From Eutreptiella sp. 'Long Island Sound 2002' (lineage: Eukaryota > Euglenozoa > Euglenophyceae > Eutreptiales > Eutreptiaceae): a stretch of 64,000 bases of DNA. Shown here piece after piece: positions 1 through 11,113 of the stretch (the stretch's first letter is position 1; each line of letters starts with the position of its first letter). The position numbers and the translations under genes are program-made. Under the pieces are notes generated by a model. The model ran no database searches and was not told the DNA's origin. It saw only the letters and a list, made by a program, of their open reading frames with translations. Location of the stretch: contig OZ038379.1 in assembly GCA_964036045.1 (NCBI GenBank), positions 78,710,929 to 78,774,928 on the forward strand, given 5' to 3'.

Positions 1-3000
1 CACTGTTTTGGTTGGTTTCAAAGGAACCATGTATGGAAAGCCCCAACCAGTACCTTTCACCAGAACCTTCATTTGCCAAGATTGCTCCAACCAGTTTCGA
101 GATCCAAGGGTCCAAAGTGTGCTCGACTATCCGCCCCCTCACTCTGCACCACTGTTTTAGTTGGTTTCAAAGGAACCATGTATGGAAAGCCCCAACCAGT
201 ACCTTTCACCAGAACCTTCATTTGCCAGGATTGCTCCAACCAGTTTCGAGATCCAAGGGTCCAAAGTGTGCTCGACTATCTCCCCCTCCCTCTGCGCCAC
301 TGTTTTGGTTGGTTTCAAAGGAACCATGTATGGAAAGCCCCAACCAGTACCTTTCACCAGAACCTTCTTTTGCCAGGATTGCTCCAACCAGTTTCGAGAT
401 CCAAGGGTCCAAAGTGTGCTCGACTATCCACCCCCTCACTCTGCACCACTGTTTAGGTTGGTTTCAAAGGAACCATGTATGGAAAGCCCCAACCAGTACC
501 TTTCACCAGAACCTTCATTTGCCAGGATTGCTCCAACCAGTTTCGAGATCCAAGGGTCCAAAGTGTGCTCGACTATCCGCCCCCTCACTCTGCACCACTG
601 TTTAGGTTGGTTTCAAAGGAACCATGTATGGCAAGCCCCAACCAGTACCTTTCACCAGAACCTTCATTTGCCAAGATTGCTCCAACCGGTTTCGAGATCC
701 AAGGGTCCAAAGTGTGCTCGACTATCCGCCCCCTCACTCTGCGCCACTGTTTTGGTTGGTTTCAAAGGAACCATGTATGGAAAGCCCCAACCAGTACCTT
801 TCACCAGAACCTTGAATTGCCAGGATTGCTCCAACCAGTTTCGAGATCCAAGGGTCCAAAGTGTGCTCGACTATCCGCCCCCTCACTCTGCGCCACTGTT
901 TTGGTTGGTTTCAAAGAAACCATGTATGGAAAGCCCCAACCAGTACCTTTGACCAGAACCTTCTTTTGCCAGGATTGCTCCAACCAGTTTTGAGATCCAA
1001 GGGTCCAAAGTGTGCTCGACTATCCGCCCCCTCACTCTGCACCACTGTTTTGGTTGGTTTCAAAGAAACCATGTATGGAAAGCCCCAACCAGTACCTTTC
1101 ACCAGAACCTTGAATTGCCAGGATTGCTCCAACCAGTTTCGAGATCCAAGGGTCCAAAGTGTGCTCGACTATCCGCCCCCTCACTCTGCGCCACTGTTTT
1201 GGTTGGTTTCAAAGGAACCATGTATGGAAAGCCCCAACCAGTACCTTTCACCAGAACCTTCATTTGCCAAGATTGCTCCAACCAGTTTCGAGATCCAAGG
1301 GTCCAAAGTGTGCTCGACTATCCGCCCCCTCACTCTGCACCACTGTTTTGGTTGGTTTCAAAGGAACCATGTATGGAAAGCCCCAACCAGTACCTTTCAC
1401 CAGAACCTTCATTTGCCAAGATTGCTCCAACCAGTTTCGAGATCCAAGGGTCCAAAGTGTGCTCGACTATCCGCCCCCTCACTCTGCACCACTGTTTTGG
1501 TTGGTTTCAAAGGAACCATGTATGGCAAGCCCCAACCAGTACCTTTCACCAGAACCTTGAATTGCCAGGATTGCTCCAACCAGTTTCGAGATCCAAGGGT
1601 CCAAAGTGTGCTCGACTATCCGCCCCCTCACTCTGCGCCACTGTTTTGGTTGGTTTCAAAGGAACCATGTATGGCAAGCCCCAACCAGTACCTTTCACCA
1701 GAACCTTGAATTGCCAAGATTGCTCCAACCGGTTTCGAGATCCAAGGGTCCAAAGTGTGCTCGACTATCCGCCCCCTCCCTGTGCACCACTGTTTTGGTT
1801 GGTTTCAAAGGAACCATGTATGGCAAGCCCCAACCAGTACCTTTCACCAGAACCTTGAATTGCCAGGATTGCTCCAACCAGTTTCGAGATCCAAGGGTCC
1901 AAAGTGTGCTCGACTATCCGCCCCCTCACTCTGCGCCACTGTTTTGGTTGGTTTCAAAGGAACCATGTATGGAAAGCCCCAACCAGTACCTTTCACCAGA
2001 ACCTTCATTTGCCAGGATTGCTCCAACCAGTTTCGAGATCCAAGGGTCCAAAGTGTGCTCGACTATCCGCCCCCTCACTCTGCGCCACTGTTTTGAATGG
2101 TTTCAAAGGAACCATGTATGGAAAGCCCCAACCAGTACCTTTCACCAGAACCTTCATTTGCCAAGATTGCTCCAACCAGTTTCGAGATCCAAGGGTCCAA
2201 AGTGTGCTCGACTATCCGCCCCCTCACTCTGCGCCACTGTTTTGGTTGGTTTCAAAGGAACCATGTATGGAAAGCCCCAACCAGTACCTTTCACCAGAAC
2301 CTTCATTTGCCAAGATTGCTCCAACCAGTTTCGAGATCCAAGGGTCCAAAGTGTGCTCAACTATCCGCCCCCTCACTCTGCGCCACTGTTTTGGTTGGTT
2401 TCAAAGGAACCATGTATGGAAAGCCCCAACCAGTACCTTTCACCAGAACCTTCTTTTGCCACGATTGCTCCAACAAGTTTTGAGATCCAAGGGTCCAAAG
2501 TGTGCTCGACTATCCGCCGCCTCACTCTGCACCACTGTTTTGGTTGGTTTCAAAGGAACCATGTATGGAAAGCCCCAACCAGTACCTTTCACCAGAACCT
2601 TCATTTGCCAGGATTGCTCCAACCAGTTTCGAGATCCAAGGGTCCAAAGTGTGCTCGACTATCCGCCCCCTCCCTCTGCGCCACTGTTTTGGTTGGTTTC
2701 AAAGGAACCATGTATGGAAAGCCCCAACCAGTACCTTTCACCAGAACCTTCATTTGCCAAGATTGCTCCAACCAGTTTCGAGATCCAAGGGTCCAAAGTG
2801 TGCTCGACTATCCGCCCCCTCCCTGTGCACCACTGTTTTGGTTGGTTTCAAAGGAACCATGTATGGAAAGCCCCAACCAGTACCTTTCACCAGAACCTTC
2901 ATTTGCCAGGATTGCTCCAACCAGTTTCGAGATCCAAGGGTCCAAAGTGTGCTCGACTATCTCCCCCTCCCTCTGCGCCACTGTTTTGGTTTGTTTCAAA

Positions 3001-4012
3001 GGAACCATGTATGGAAAGCGCCAACCAGTACCTTTCACCAGAACCTTCTTTTGCCAGGATTGCTCCAACCAGTTTCGAGATCCAAGGGTCCAAAGTGTGC
3101 TCGACTATCCGCCCCCTCACTCTGCACCACTGTTTTGGTTGGTTTCAAAGGAACCATGTATGGAAAGCCCCAACCAGTACCTTTCACCAGAACCTTCATT
3201 TGCCAGGATTGCTCCAACCAGTTTCGAGATCCAAGGGTCCAAAGTGTGCTCGACTATCCGCCCCCTCCCTCTGCGCCACTGCTTTGGTTGGTTTCAAAGG
3301 AACCATGTATGGAAAGCCCCAACCAGTACCTTTCACCAGAACCTTCATTTGCCAGGATTGCTCCAACCAGTTTCGAGATCCAAGGGTCCAAAGTGTGCTC
3401 GACTATCTCCCCCTCCCTCTGCGCCACTGTTTTGGTTGGTTTCAAAGGAACCATGTATGGAAAGCCCCAACCAGTACCTTTCACCAGAACCTTCATTTGC
3501 CAAGATTGCTCCAACCAGTTTCGAGATCCAAGGGTCCAAAGTGTGCTCGACTATCCGCCCCCTCACTCTGCGCCACTGTTTTGGTTGGTTTCAAAGGAAC
3601 CAAGTATGGAAAGCCCCAACCAGTACCTTTCACCAGAACCTTCTTTTGCCAGGATTGCTCCAACCAGTTTCGAGATCCATGGGTCCAAAGTGTGCTCGAC
3701 TATCCGCCGCCTCACTCTGCACCACTGTTTTGGTTGGTTTCAAAGGAACCATGTATGGAAAGCCCCAACCAGTACCTTTCACCAGAACCTTCATTTGCCA
3801 GGATTGCTCCAACCAGTTTCGAGATCCAAGGGTCCAAAGTGTGCTCAACTATCCGCCCCCTCACTCTGCGCCACTGTTTTGGTTGGTTTCAAAAGAACCA
3901 TGTATGGAAAGCCCCAACCAGTACCTTTCACCAGAACCTTCTTTTGCCAAGATTGCTCCAACCAGTTTCGAGATCCAAGGGTCCAAAGTGTGCTCGACTA
4001 TCCGCCCCCTGC
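1..4012. repeat. 149-bp tandem satellite, about 27 copies, cut by the left window edge
   Basis: The landmark GGTTTCAAAGG recurs at 14, 163, 312 and so on, every 149 bases, up to about 3888. Copies differ at a few fixed sites: a CATTT, CTTTT or GAATT variant, GCACC versus GCGCC, and CTCAC versus CTCCC. Deep divergence is absent, so the array is recent or homogenised. All three plus frames stay open for hundreds of codons because 149 is not a multiple of three and the consensus has no plus-strand stop in any phase. I read these frames as by-products of the satellite, not as a protein. The array ends sharply at about 4012 in unrelated sequence. Confidence 0.97.
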
Positions 4013-4124
4013 CACGGGCACAACAAGCACAAGCTGGGCTGGAAGCATGAATGGATGCCAACAGGCAGTTCAGGTGCAGCTGCAGTTCAACTCAGTGCCT
4101 CGAATGGGAATATATACCTCCCTC

Positions 4125-6329
4125 TCAATCCCCCCCCTTAGACTCAGGCTCAAGGTGAGGTTGTGCCTTGTGAGAGGCCTTGGCCTTGGTCTCAGGGGGC
4201 ACAATGAGGAGAATCAACTCCCCTGGCCCGGAATCACCCCCGTGGATGAGGGGGAAGGACCTCATCCAATTGCGGGGTCGGTGGCCAGACCCCTTCACAT
4301 AGTCAAGGACAGTCCTGACCTGTGTGACTATGCGAAGGGGCAGTGACCCCTGGTCCCCTGGTCCCCCTCCACTCCAGCCTACATATGGGCTGCGGCTGGT
4401 CTTCTTCCTCCTCTTACCTGAAGGGGCCCCAGAGTCAGGGGCCGCCCGCCCTCTCTTCACGCCTGTGGAGGAAATAGGCACCTGGGAATCTGAGTCAGAT
4501 GACTCAGGGGCCACCTGCCCTCTCCTCACCCCTGTCGAGGAAATAGGCACGTCTGAGTCAGATGACTCAGAGTCTGAAACCACCACCACCTCCTTCCCCT
4601 TCCCCTTCCCCCTCCCCTTACCCTTACCCTTCTCCTTCCCCTTCCCCTTACTCACTGCAATCTCCGGGGCAGAGTCTGAAGAGTCTGAGTCACCCCCCCC
4701 CTTCAGCCCCCCCTTCCCCTTCCCCTTCCCCTTACCCTTCTCCTTCCCCTTCCCCTTACCCACTGCAATCTCTGGGGCAGAGTCTGAAGAGTCTGAAGAG
4801 TCTGAATCACCCCCCCCCTTCAGCCCCCCCTTCCCCTTCCCCTTACCCTTACCCTTCTCCTTCCCCTTCCCCTTACCCACTACAATCTCTGGGGCAGAGT
4901 CTGAGGAGTGTGAATCACCACCCCCCTTCACCCCCCCCTTCCCCTTCCCCTTCCCCTTCCCTTTCCCCTTACCCACACCAGGGATAGCACGGCCAGAATC
5001 AGGGTTCGCGATGCAAAAAAGTACCACAATGGGCACCATGTTGCCGGAGAGGGGGGCAAAGGGGACAGGCCCTTTGCCCCCCCCCAACTGGGGCCAACTG
5101 CCCGGAGAATTCTTTCATCTCCTTCAGGGCCTCAGGGCCCCAGCCAGTGCGGCGGCACTTCCAGTTCCCTTTCACCTGGGCCCATGCCGGAGTTTTGTCC
5201 AGCAACTCCCGGCACTGGCGCCCCCACATGGCAAAATGGCTCAGGGCGGGGGGGGTGTCCCAAACACTCACAGGGTGGCTCATGTGCCACAAAATTATCT
5301 TAACCGCCACATACATGCAGTTGTGGCGGTTGCAGGAGTCGGGGGCGGTGTGCATCCTCACCGAAACCCCCTTGTCCCTCAGCTTCTGGGTGCACGACCT
5401 TGAAACAACCGTAGCTGCAAGGTTGTACACCTCCCAACCCCCAGGATGCCCTGCAAAAACCACCCCATGCAGGAGCTCCTCCTGGTGTCCCCCTGTCACC
5501 TCCCATTTCCCAAAGGGGGGGAGGGTGCTGGGGGGCATCTTGGGGGGGGGGGGGGCCTTAAGGAGGCGGCGTTTCTTTGCCTCCTCCCAAGCCCCCCGCA
5601 TCTGCCCCAGCAGATCCTCTGCCCTTCTTGCTGGGCAGTAGCTGCTGCCCGCAGCTTTCCCTCCCTGCTCTTCACCCCCTGCCCCCCCTGCCTCTTCCCC
5701 CCCACCCCCTCCCGGACAGCGTGCTTAGCCTTCTGGAAGGACTGGCAGGCCTGCTCAAGCTGCCCTTTCAACTTGCAGTACCGATCAGCTGGTGATCGGT
5801 ACTCCTTGAGGGCCAGTTTCCTCAACTGGTCCGGAACCCCCAGCTCCCCACACACTGCCACACTCCGATCAAAAATGGCCAGTTCGAGAACCACCTTGGC
5901 CAAGTTTGGGGGCATGTGCCCAATTGGAGCACGATGCTCCACTTGCCTGCGGGAGGTCACGGCCCCCCGAGTGACCCACACCACCACCCCCTCCCCCTCT
6001 GGCCCGTAGCGTGCCCCGGCCGCGAACCAGGACACTGTCTTCTTACTCAGCTGTGCAAGCACCATCTGGACTTGCACAGCTGCAACAGCCGCCAACAAAG
6101 GGGCGCAGTGGGCAGCCTGCATGGCCTTGGGGTCCTCCGCATCTTGTGCTGCGGCGGCGGGCCGTGCTGCTGCTCCTCCTGCTGCTGCTCCGACTGCTGG
6201 CGCCTCCCACAAAGCGGGGGTGACTAGCGAAGGGTTGCTGGCACCGGCACTGCTACCGGCGCTGGGGTTCCCACTCCCAAGTTCGGCCAGTCGACCCGAG
6301 GAGATGGGGACGGCGGCAGGAGGTGGTGG
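4125..6329 (-). pseudogene. Putative nuclear protein with KG-rich repeats, SIM-like motif and basic patch (frameshifted; may continue the gene at 6330-7481)
   Basis: I do not recognise the family. Reading leftward from 6329, one frame runs Pro/Ala/Gly-rich and then helical (around LELAIFDRSVAVCGELG) to about 5705. The frame then changes near the C-rich run at 5694-5716, continues through RAEDLLGQMRGAWEEAKKR to the C run near 5080, and changes again to the last frame, which ends in TGA at 4125. The C-terminal third holds about three copies of a roughly 36-residue unit: KG/KE repeats, then GGGDSDSSDSAPEIAV. It then has VVVVSDSESSDSD, which fits a SUMO-interacting motif followed by acidic and Ser residues, and GKRRKKTSR, a nuclear-localisation-like patch. 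A nuclear or chromatin role is inference. The shifts at homopolymers may be sequencing errors, so an intact gene is possible. Confidence 0.55.
4575..4975. repeat. CCCTTC-type hexamer repeat inside the KG-rich coding region
   Basis: Runs of CCCCTTCCCCTTA are interrupted three times by segments containing AGAGTCTGA. On the minus strand they read as Lys-Gly repeats separated by Asp/Ser patches. Hexamer-based units keep the frame, so length can change without breaking the protein. Confidence 0.85.
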
Positions 6330-7481
6330 CTAGGCGCGGGCAGCCAGGGCAGCAGAGATGGGAGACATCAGAGCGAAAAAGAGGGCTGATGAAGACCCAA
6401 CACAGTGCATCCCCAGCTTAGGCAGGGGGGGGGGGGGGGGGGCTTCTGCGGTCTCAACCTGGCCCTGGACCTCACCCTTGGCCTGCAACCATGCACCTAA
6501 GATGGTAAGTCGCTGCTGCTTTGGTGCGCCCTCGGAAGAAGGTTTGGGGGCTGGGGCCACAAGAAACTCAATGCCCCACAAGACACCGTGCGCATGGTAC
6601 GTGGGTTGCTGGTCTGTTCTGAAAACCTCACCGTCGGGGGGGGTAACCACCTTTTCCCACGTGCCTGAGGGGGCTTGGTCCCACACCCGCCAGCCGTCCT
6701 TTTCCCCGAAAACCTCTACCACATGTGCACCTGTGATGGTGGCTCTGAGGGCGCTGTGAATCGTTGCATGTGGGGACTCGCAGAAGGCATCGTTTATGAT
6801 AACCCTCAAAACCTGGAACGGAACATGAATAAATGAGAGGGGGGGGAACTGCACGTTGCAGGTAACTACTTTTTTGGACCACTTCTTGATCTTGGCCTCT
6901 TTGAACCAAGTAACTACATCGCTCTGGGTCCACTTTAACTCGCGAATGGTACTGTCCGGGTGTGTGGACAGCATTGATTTCAAGTACATGTAATGTACAC
7001 GCAGCCTCTCTTCAGATTCCTCTGCAAAGGTCCGGTTCGTGTTGTATTTCGGATCCGGACCAACAATGCAGAGGTTTCTGTATTGTACACCGTACGAAGT
7101 CTCATGTTTGCTGGGGCTTGTCTTGCCCATAGCCTCCCGTGTCGTCAAGACAGGGATTGAAAAATGCTTATGCATAAGCACAGCCAGCAAGGTATCCTTC
7201 GGCTGGATGCGGTATGCATCAGGGACGACCCTGTCCAAAAAAACCGTTAGCATTCTGGGTTCAATGGTCTCTGACAGCTTATGCCGCAGGCACAGTGCTG
7301 CTAGGGCGTGTTGGAGGCGCGATTGTGTATCACCCGGTTCGGGAACTTCGGTATTGGCTGTGTCCGCGTCAATGAGCTCGCCCTCAAGCTCCAAATCTGG
7401 TTCCGGGAGCTGCTGAACGGGCTGGGGGGGCTGAGCGGACGAAGACGAGGCACTAGCGGCAATGCCTTGACTACTAGACAT
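6330..7481 (-). CDS. Unrecognised 383-residue protein, Pro-rich tail (ORF A)
   Basis: I chose the ATG at 7479-7481 (protein start MSSSQGIAAS); upstream in-frame codons offer no better start. The product has a Ser/Pro/Glu-rich N-terminus (about residues 1-60), a mixed folded-looking region at about 65-310 (for example LRHKLSETIEPRMLTVFLDR and VVTWFKEAKIKKWSKKVV), and a Pro-rich tail coded by an 18-G run at 6425-6442. It ends in TAG at 6330-6332. The same frame stays open for about 600 bases beyond that TAG and still looks protein-like, so this may be the N-terminal half of one long gene whose C-terminal half is the 4125-6329 entry. No domain is recognised. Alternatives are two adjacent genes or an intron over the junction. 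Confidence 0.55.
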   Translation of the reverse strand: MSSSQGIAASASSSSAQPPQPVQQLPEPDLELEGELIDADTANTEVPEPGDTQSRLQHALAALCLRHKLSETIEPRMLTVFLDRVVPDAYRIQPKDTLLAVLMHKHFSIPVLTTREAMGKTSPSKHETSYGVQYRNLCIVGPDPKYNTNRTFAEESEERLRVHYMYLKSMLSTHPDSTIRELKWTQSDVVTWFKEAKIKKWSKKVVTCNVQFPPLSFIHVPFQVLRVIINDAFCESPHATIHSALRATITGAHVVEVFGEKDGWRVWDQAPSGTWEKVVTPPDGEVFRTDQQPTYHAHGVLWGIEFLVAPAPKPSSEGAPKQQRLTILGAWLQAKGEVQGQVETAEAPPPPPLPKLGMHCVGSSSALFFALMSPISAALAARA

Positions 7482-7615
7482 GTCTCTTGCAGGTGACAAA
7501 AAGTGTTCTGAGCACAAAAATGGAATACATTAGTGAGTCTACTCAAAGCCTAGGTGAGAAAGCGACACACATGCAAAAAAAAAACCACAAAAGCAGGCAC
7601 AAAGCTTCACAAGGC

Positions 7616-7886
7616 ACAAAGGGCAAACATTCATCAGCTTGAGTACAGTGTTCTCGATGCAAGTTTAGGGGCAAAGCAGCCACCAAGGATCAAACTGGCG
7701 TGGCACATGTCAAAAGCAAAAGTCCAAATTCAAAAAGGAGCACAAAGGGGAAGCAATCATAAGCTTGAGCACAAGGTTCTCCATGCAGTTTTGTAGGCAA
7801 AGCAAACAAAGGGTAGACAAACATTAGCTTCAACGTGCTGTTCTCCATGGCATCTTGCAGGCAAGGTAGGCACCAAGCATCCAACC
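7616..7886. repeat. Three diverged tandem copies of an 80-125 bp unit
   Basis: Copies start near 7616, 7740 and 7806. They share CAAAGGG, then an AGCTTGAG-like stretch, then GTTCTCCATGCA-like sequence and GGCAAAGCA or GGCAAGGTA. The function is unknown. It may be the decayed internal repeat of a dispersed element. Confidence 0.5.
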
Positions 7887-7944
7887 AAAATTCCACTGGG
7901 TTCGGTCTGAAAATTTCTTCCGAGCTCCCCCGGCACGGTCGGCT

Positions 7945-8052
7945 GGGAAGCCCATGGAACATTCCTACCGATATCGGTTGCGTTTTGGGACCCGATCTGG
8001 CTGCCAAAACTTCCGAGCATCTTTCCAAGGGTTTTCGAAAACTTCCAAGCGA
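7945..8052. repeat. Dispersed unit shared with 10604-10775
   Basis: CATTCCTACCGATATCGG, then GCGTTTTGGGACCCGAT, then CTGCCAAAACTTCCGAGC here match two adjacent units at 10604-10678 and 10679-10775 with moderate divergence. I see no coding potential in common. Confidence 0.6.
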
Positions 8053-8490
8053 CAGACCAAAGCATATCGCATGCACGTCGGTACAGATTTCCTAAAATTG
8101 CCACCGGTAACCGGACAATATTGGTCGCTCTTCCAATGTTCTATGCTGGGCACCGGTGGTACATGTGGGTACACTTCACGTGCGGCTTGACTTCCCCATG
8201 TCAACGAGCTCTTTGCGGCCCTCTAAATCCATGATATGTCCCGGAAACGGCCCAAAAAGGCCCCAAAAGCTCCAAATGCCGACAGCCACAAACCAAGAAT
8301 AGGCCATATCTTTGGCTACATGGCTCAAAATGCAATTCCAAGGGCACGTGCTCCACCCGCAACCCCCCACTTTTTGTGGTTTCCTCCCCTCAGAATTGCC
8401 CAAACGGACGCCTAGACCCGAATAACTAGGCCCACTAGACTGCGGCAAGTTGCAAGCTCAAGCCCAAACAACTGGGTGCCCAAATGGGTC
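8053..8490. other. Unassigned sequence
   Basis: Short frames occur on both strands, but I see no recognisable protein, repeat or RNA in this stretch. Confidence 0.4.
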
Positions 8491-8800
8491 AATAGGGTCC
8501 AATAGGGGCAAAAAGATGGCTTTTCTCAAAAATGATCCTAGACCATGTGCGACGCTAAAACAAGTGATTTTGGATCGTTTTGAGCTTGTGGTGGCCCATT
8601 TTGGTCCTCCGAAAATCCCAAAATGCCTTGAAAATGGGCTGTTTTGGGACCAAAAATGGGTCAAAAATGGGTCAAAAAAGCATTTTTCCAAACCTCATCC
8701 TAGACCATTTGGGGTGCACAAACGGGTGAAATGAGCCCATTTTCAGCCCATTTTGGGGCATTTTGGCCCCTCAGAAGTCCAAAAAGCCTTGACAGTGGGC
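8490..8800. repeat. Diverged dispersed repeat rich in CCAAAAATGGG
   Basis: The stretch is built from TTTTGGG, CCAAAATG and GGGTCAAAAATGG motifs, including a direct doublet of GGTCAAAAATGG. The style matches 40600-41270 and 48150-48960. I treat it as a remote member of that family; an alignment would be needed to prove it. Confidence 0.35.
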
Positions 8801-8895
8801 CTCGTGGTGATGGGGTTCACTTGCAAGCGGATTTCACTTTGTCAAGAGCCATCAATGTGTGACTCATTCTTGATGTCCCTCACCAGTCATAGCTA

Positions 8896-9524
8896 ATGTT
8901 CCCTCCCCCACCAGCAATATTCAGTCTTGATAGAGATCCTTACATTGCTAAGGATTGTCATCTGTGGTTTGGTGGAACCAACATGCTTTATCATGACCAG
9001 GCGGCAACTCACCAATCAGCCAATGAGCCAAAAAGCAAAAGTGTTGAGCAAAATTGTTGCCAAGGCATTGAGACGTTCCAAATGGAAGAATGGGTTCACC
9101 TAGCATGCCTGGACTCAAGTATATGCAAGGCCTTGAGCTTCACAACCGGTGGCGCCGGTAAAATTCATTCATTTGCAGTCGCTTGCCAAGGGCTGGGTTG
9201 TGGTTCATGTTTTGCTGCAAAATTGGTCCCGTTCTATGTTGCACTTGGACAGTGTTGAAGACAAAGAGGAATTGAATGCGTACGAGAAGGTACAAGCACA
9301 AATTGGCAAATGGGCTTTCCCCTGAACCCATTGGAGGACCTACAACAGGACATGTTCAGAATAGGCAAGTGCATCTTCCCTTGATGCTCAACAAAAAGTA
9401 TGAAGAAAATATCAAAATAGAAAATGTGGAGATTGGCCTTTGCAAGGACGAATTGAAGCACTTACAAGAGGGCATGTTAAAATGGGAAAGAGGGTTTCCC
9501 CTTGGTGCTATACAAAGGATGTGA
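8896..9524 (+). CDS. Possible coding exon cluster, unrecognised, with an internal duplication
   Basis: A 120-codon frame covers 8896-9258. An overlapping frame from about 9242 has a charged, helical look (EDKEELNAYEKVQAQIGKW), and the segment 9380-9524 in another frame has KNENIKIENVEIGLCKDELK-like composition. The DNA at 9335-9400 and 9458-9525 looks like a diverged internal duplication: both contain a CAAxAGGxCATGTT core, then a GGxTTxCCCTTG-like end. The frame change between the two halves means introns, a frameshift or decay. No family is recognised, and it could be spurious. Confidence 0.3.
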
Positions 9525-10600
9525 AGAAATTGACAACATGGGGCGGCCTGTTTATTGGCATACTTCAAACCACAATTCATCCTCAACCCATTCATATTGT
9601 CCCAAGAAACAAAGCAGTTGTGGAAAACCTAGTTGGATCCGCAATTTGCTCCGCCATTTAATCCAATAATTCCACAAGATCTTCCTAGAAACTTGAACAG
9701 TGCAATTAGGGGTAGGTGGGCTGGTTCCACTGGCAGCATTGCCTCACCGTAACGTACCACTTTTCATATCCCACTTTCCTGCAAACCGCATCAAAAGCCC
9801 TGGCCACAGCCCCGAGCTCAACCCACACCTCGGCAGTCGGCACCCTCATCGCCTTCTTGTCCCCACCATCTTGGCCGTAGCCATGACTTTGTGTTCCCCT
9901 CATCCTCCACGGTGAGGCGCAGCATATGCTTGGGCACCTGTGTCTCTAGACCAAAGGAGGAAAAAAGGGACAAGAGGGCAATGTCCTTGGGAGGACCGGG
10001 CCACTAGGAGCACGGGATGGAGTTGGCGTACGGAGCTGAACTGGTTTGGGGGCTGTGGCACCCGGTTGCCCGCAGAGCGTTGGTGGGCCTAGGCTTGTGT
10101 GTGGGGAGGTCATCGAGGAGGCTGTTATGACATGTTTCTCTAGGGGTCGCAGATGGGTGCCTAGGGCACCCGGAGGGGCCGCTACTAGGGGGTGTGTGCT
10201 CCCTAGGGGTGGTACTTTGCGTTGGAGCACACATACACCTGACACGGTTAGTACATAGCTAGGGGACAGTGCCCGGGCCTTGTCATGGGGCTTTACACCC
10301 GGCACCCCATGGGTTTTGGGCTGGCGAGTACTCGGTATGTGCATGTCTATGGCTATTCTGTCCGTGGGCATTTGTCTCTTGTGTGTGCTCATGTATGTGG
10401 TGTGGTTTTGTTCGTCACGTGGAGCTGGAATGCACAGCATAGAAGGTAAAAAAAAGGCAAGAAAATCCTAGTCATGTTGCTTAGGGCACTTGAGAATGCT
10501 CCGCACGTATGGTCATCGAATGGGACTCGTATTGCAGGGTGCATTTGAGAAATAGCCACCACATTTTCTTCCGAGCTATCCATGGAGAGTTGACCAGAAG
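9525..10600. other. Unassigned stretch with a weak minus-strand frame
   Basis: A 65-codon minus frame at 9706-9903 has protein-like composition (for example VWVELGAVARAFDAVCRKVG) and could be one exon. The rest, including longer frames at 9946-10440, looks like non-coding Pro/Thr-rich translation of C-rich DNA. Confidence 0.25.
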
Positions 10601-10603
10601 GTC

Positions 10604-10775
10604 CATGAAACATTCCTGGCGATATTGGTTGCGTTTTGGGGCCCCATTTGGCAGCCAAAACTTCCGAGCATTTTACCATAGAACATTTCTAGCGATATCG
10701 GGTGCATTTTTCAGACTTATTTGGTTGCCAAAACTTTCGAGCGTGTTTCCAAAGGATGTTAAAAACTTCCAAGCA
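10604..10775. repeat. Two tandem units shared with 7945-8052
   Basis: Both units contain GAxCATT..xGCGATAT near the start and GCCAAAACTTxCGAGC near the end. They are about 75 and 97 bp long and head to tail. Confidence 0.6.
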
Positions 10776-11085
10776 TTTTACCCATGATGTTTGGTACATT
10801 GAAGGATGGCACTGTTCCTACCCAAATACCTCACCAAAGAAAAACACAAAATGAGAAAAAAATGATCATGGTCGTTAACTCAAACTGTGAACAATGCACT
10901 CAGCTTTGCTTAGCACCTTTAGAGAAGGCCCATCATTTGACATGGCGTCAACATCCACCACCCCTTCTTGTTCACTATGTACAACCACAAAGGGATACTT
11001 CTTGGGTTGTGGTTGAGGTTTTGGGCTGTCATCAGATGACGAGGATGAATGTGAGTTTCCGGGAAAGCCTCCAGACATTTACTGC

Positions 11086-11113
11086 TCATCATCATCATCA
11101 TCATCATCATCCA
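11086..11113. repeat. (CAT)n microsatellite
   Basis: An uninterrupted run of CAT triplets followed by CCAAACAG. No gene context is recognised. Confidence 0.95.

Noticed and set aside
1-4012. CRISPR-like array
   Set aside because: The repeats are directly contiguous with no unique spacers and are far too long. The genome is eukaryotic.
12-4346. Long plus-strand frames (up to 814 codons) in the satellite
   Set aside because: They follow the 149-bp repeat through all phases, and the translation is a phase-shifted repetition. No start context or domain.
4324-5403. 359-codon plus-strand frame rich in Phe/Pro
   Set aside because: It is the antisense of the KG repeat region. The minus strand has better protein character and continues outside the repeat.
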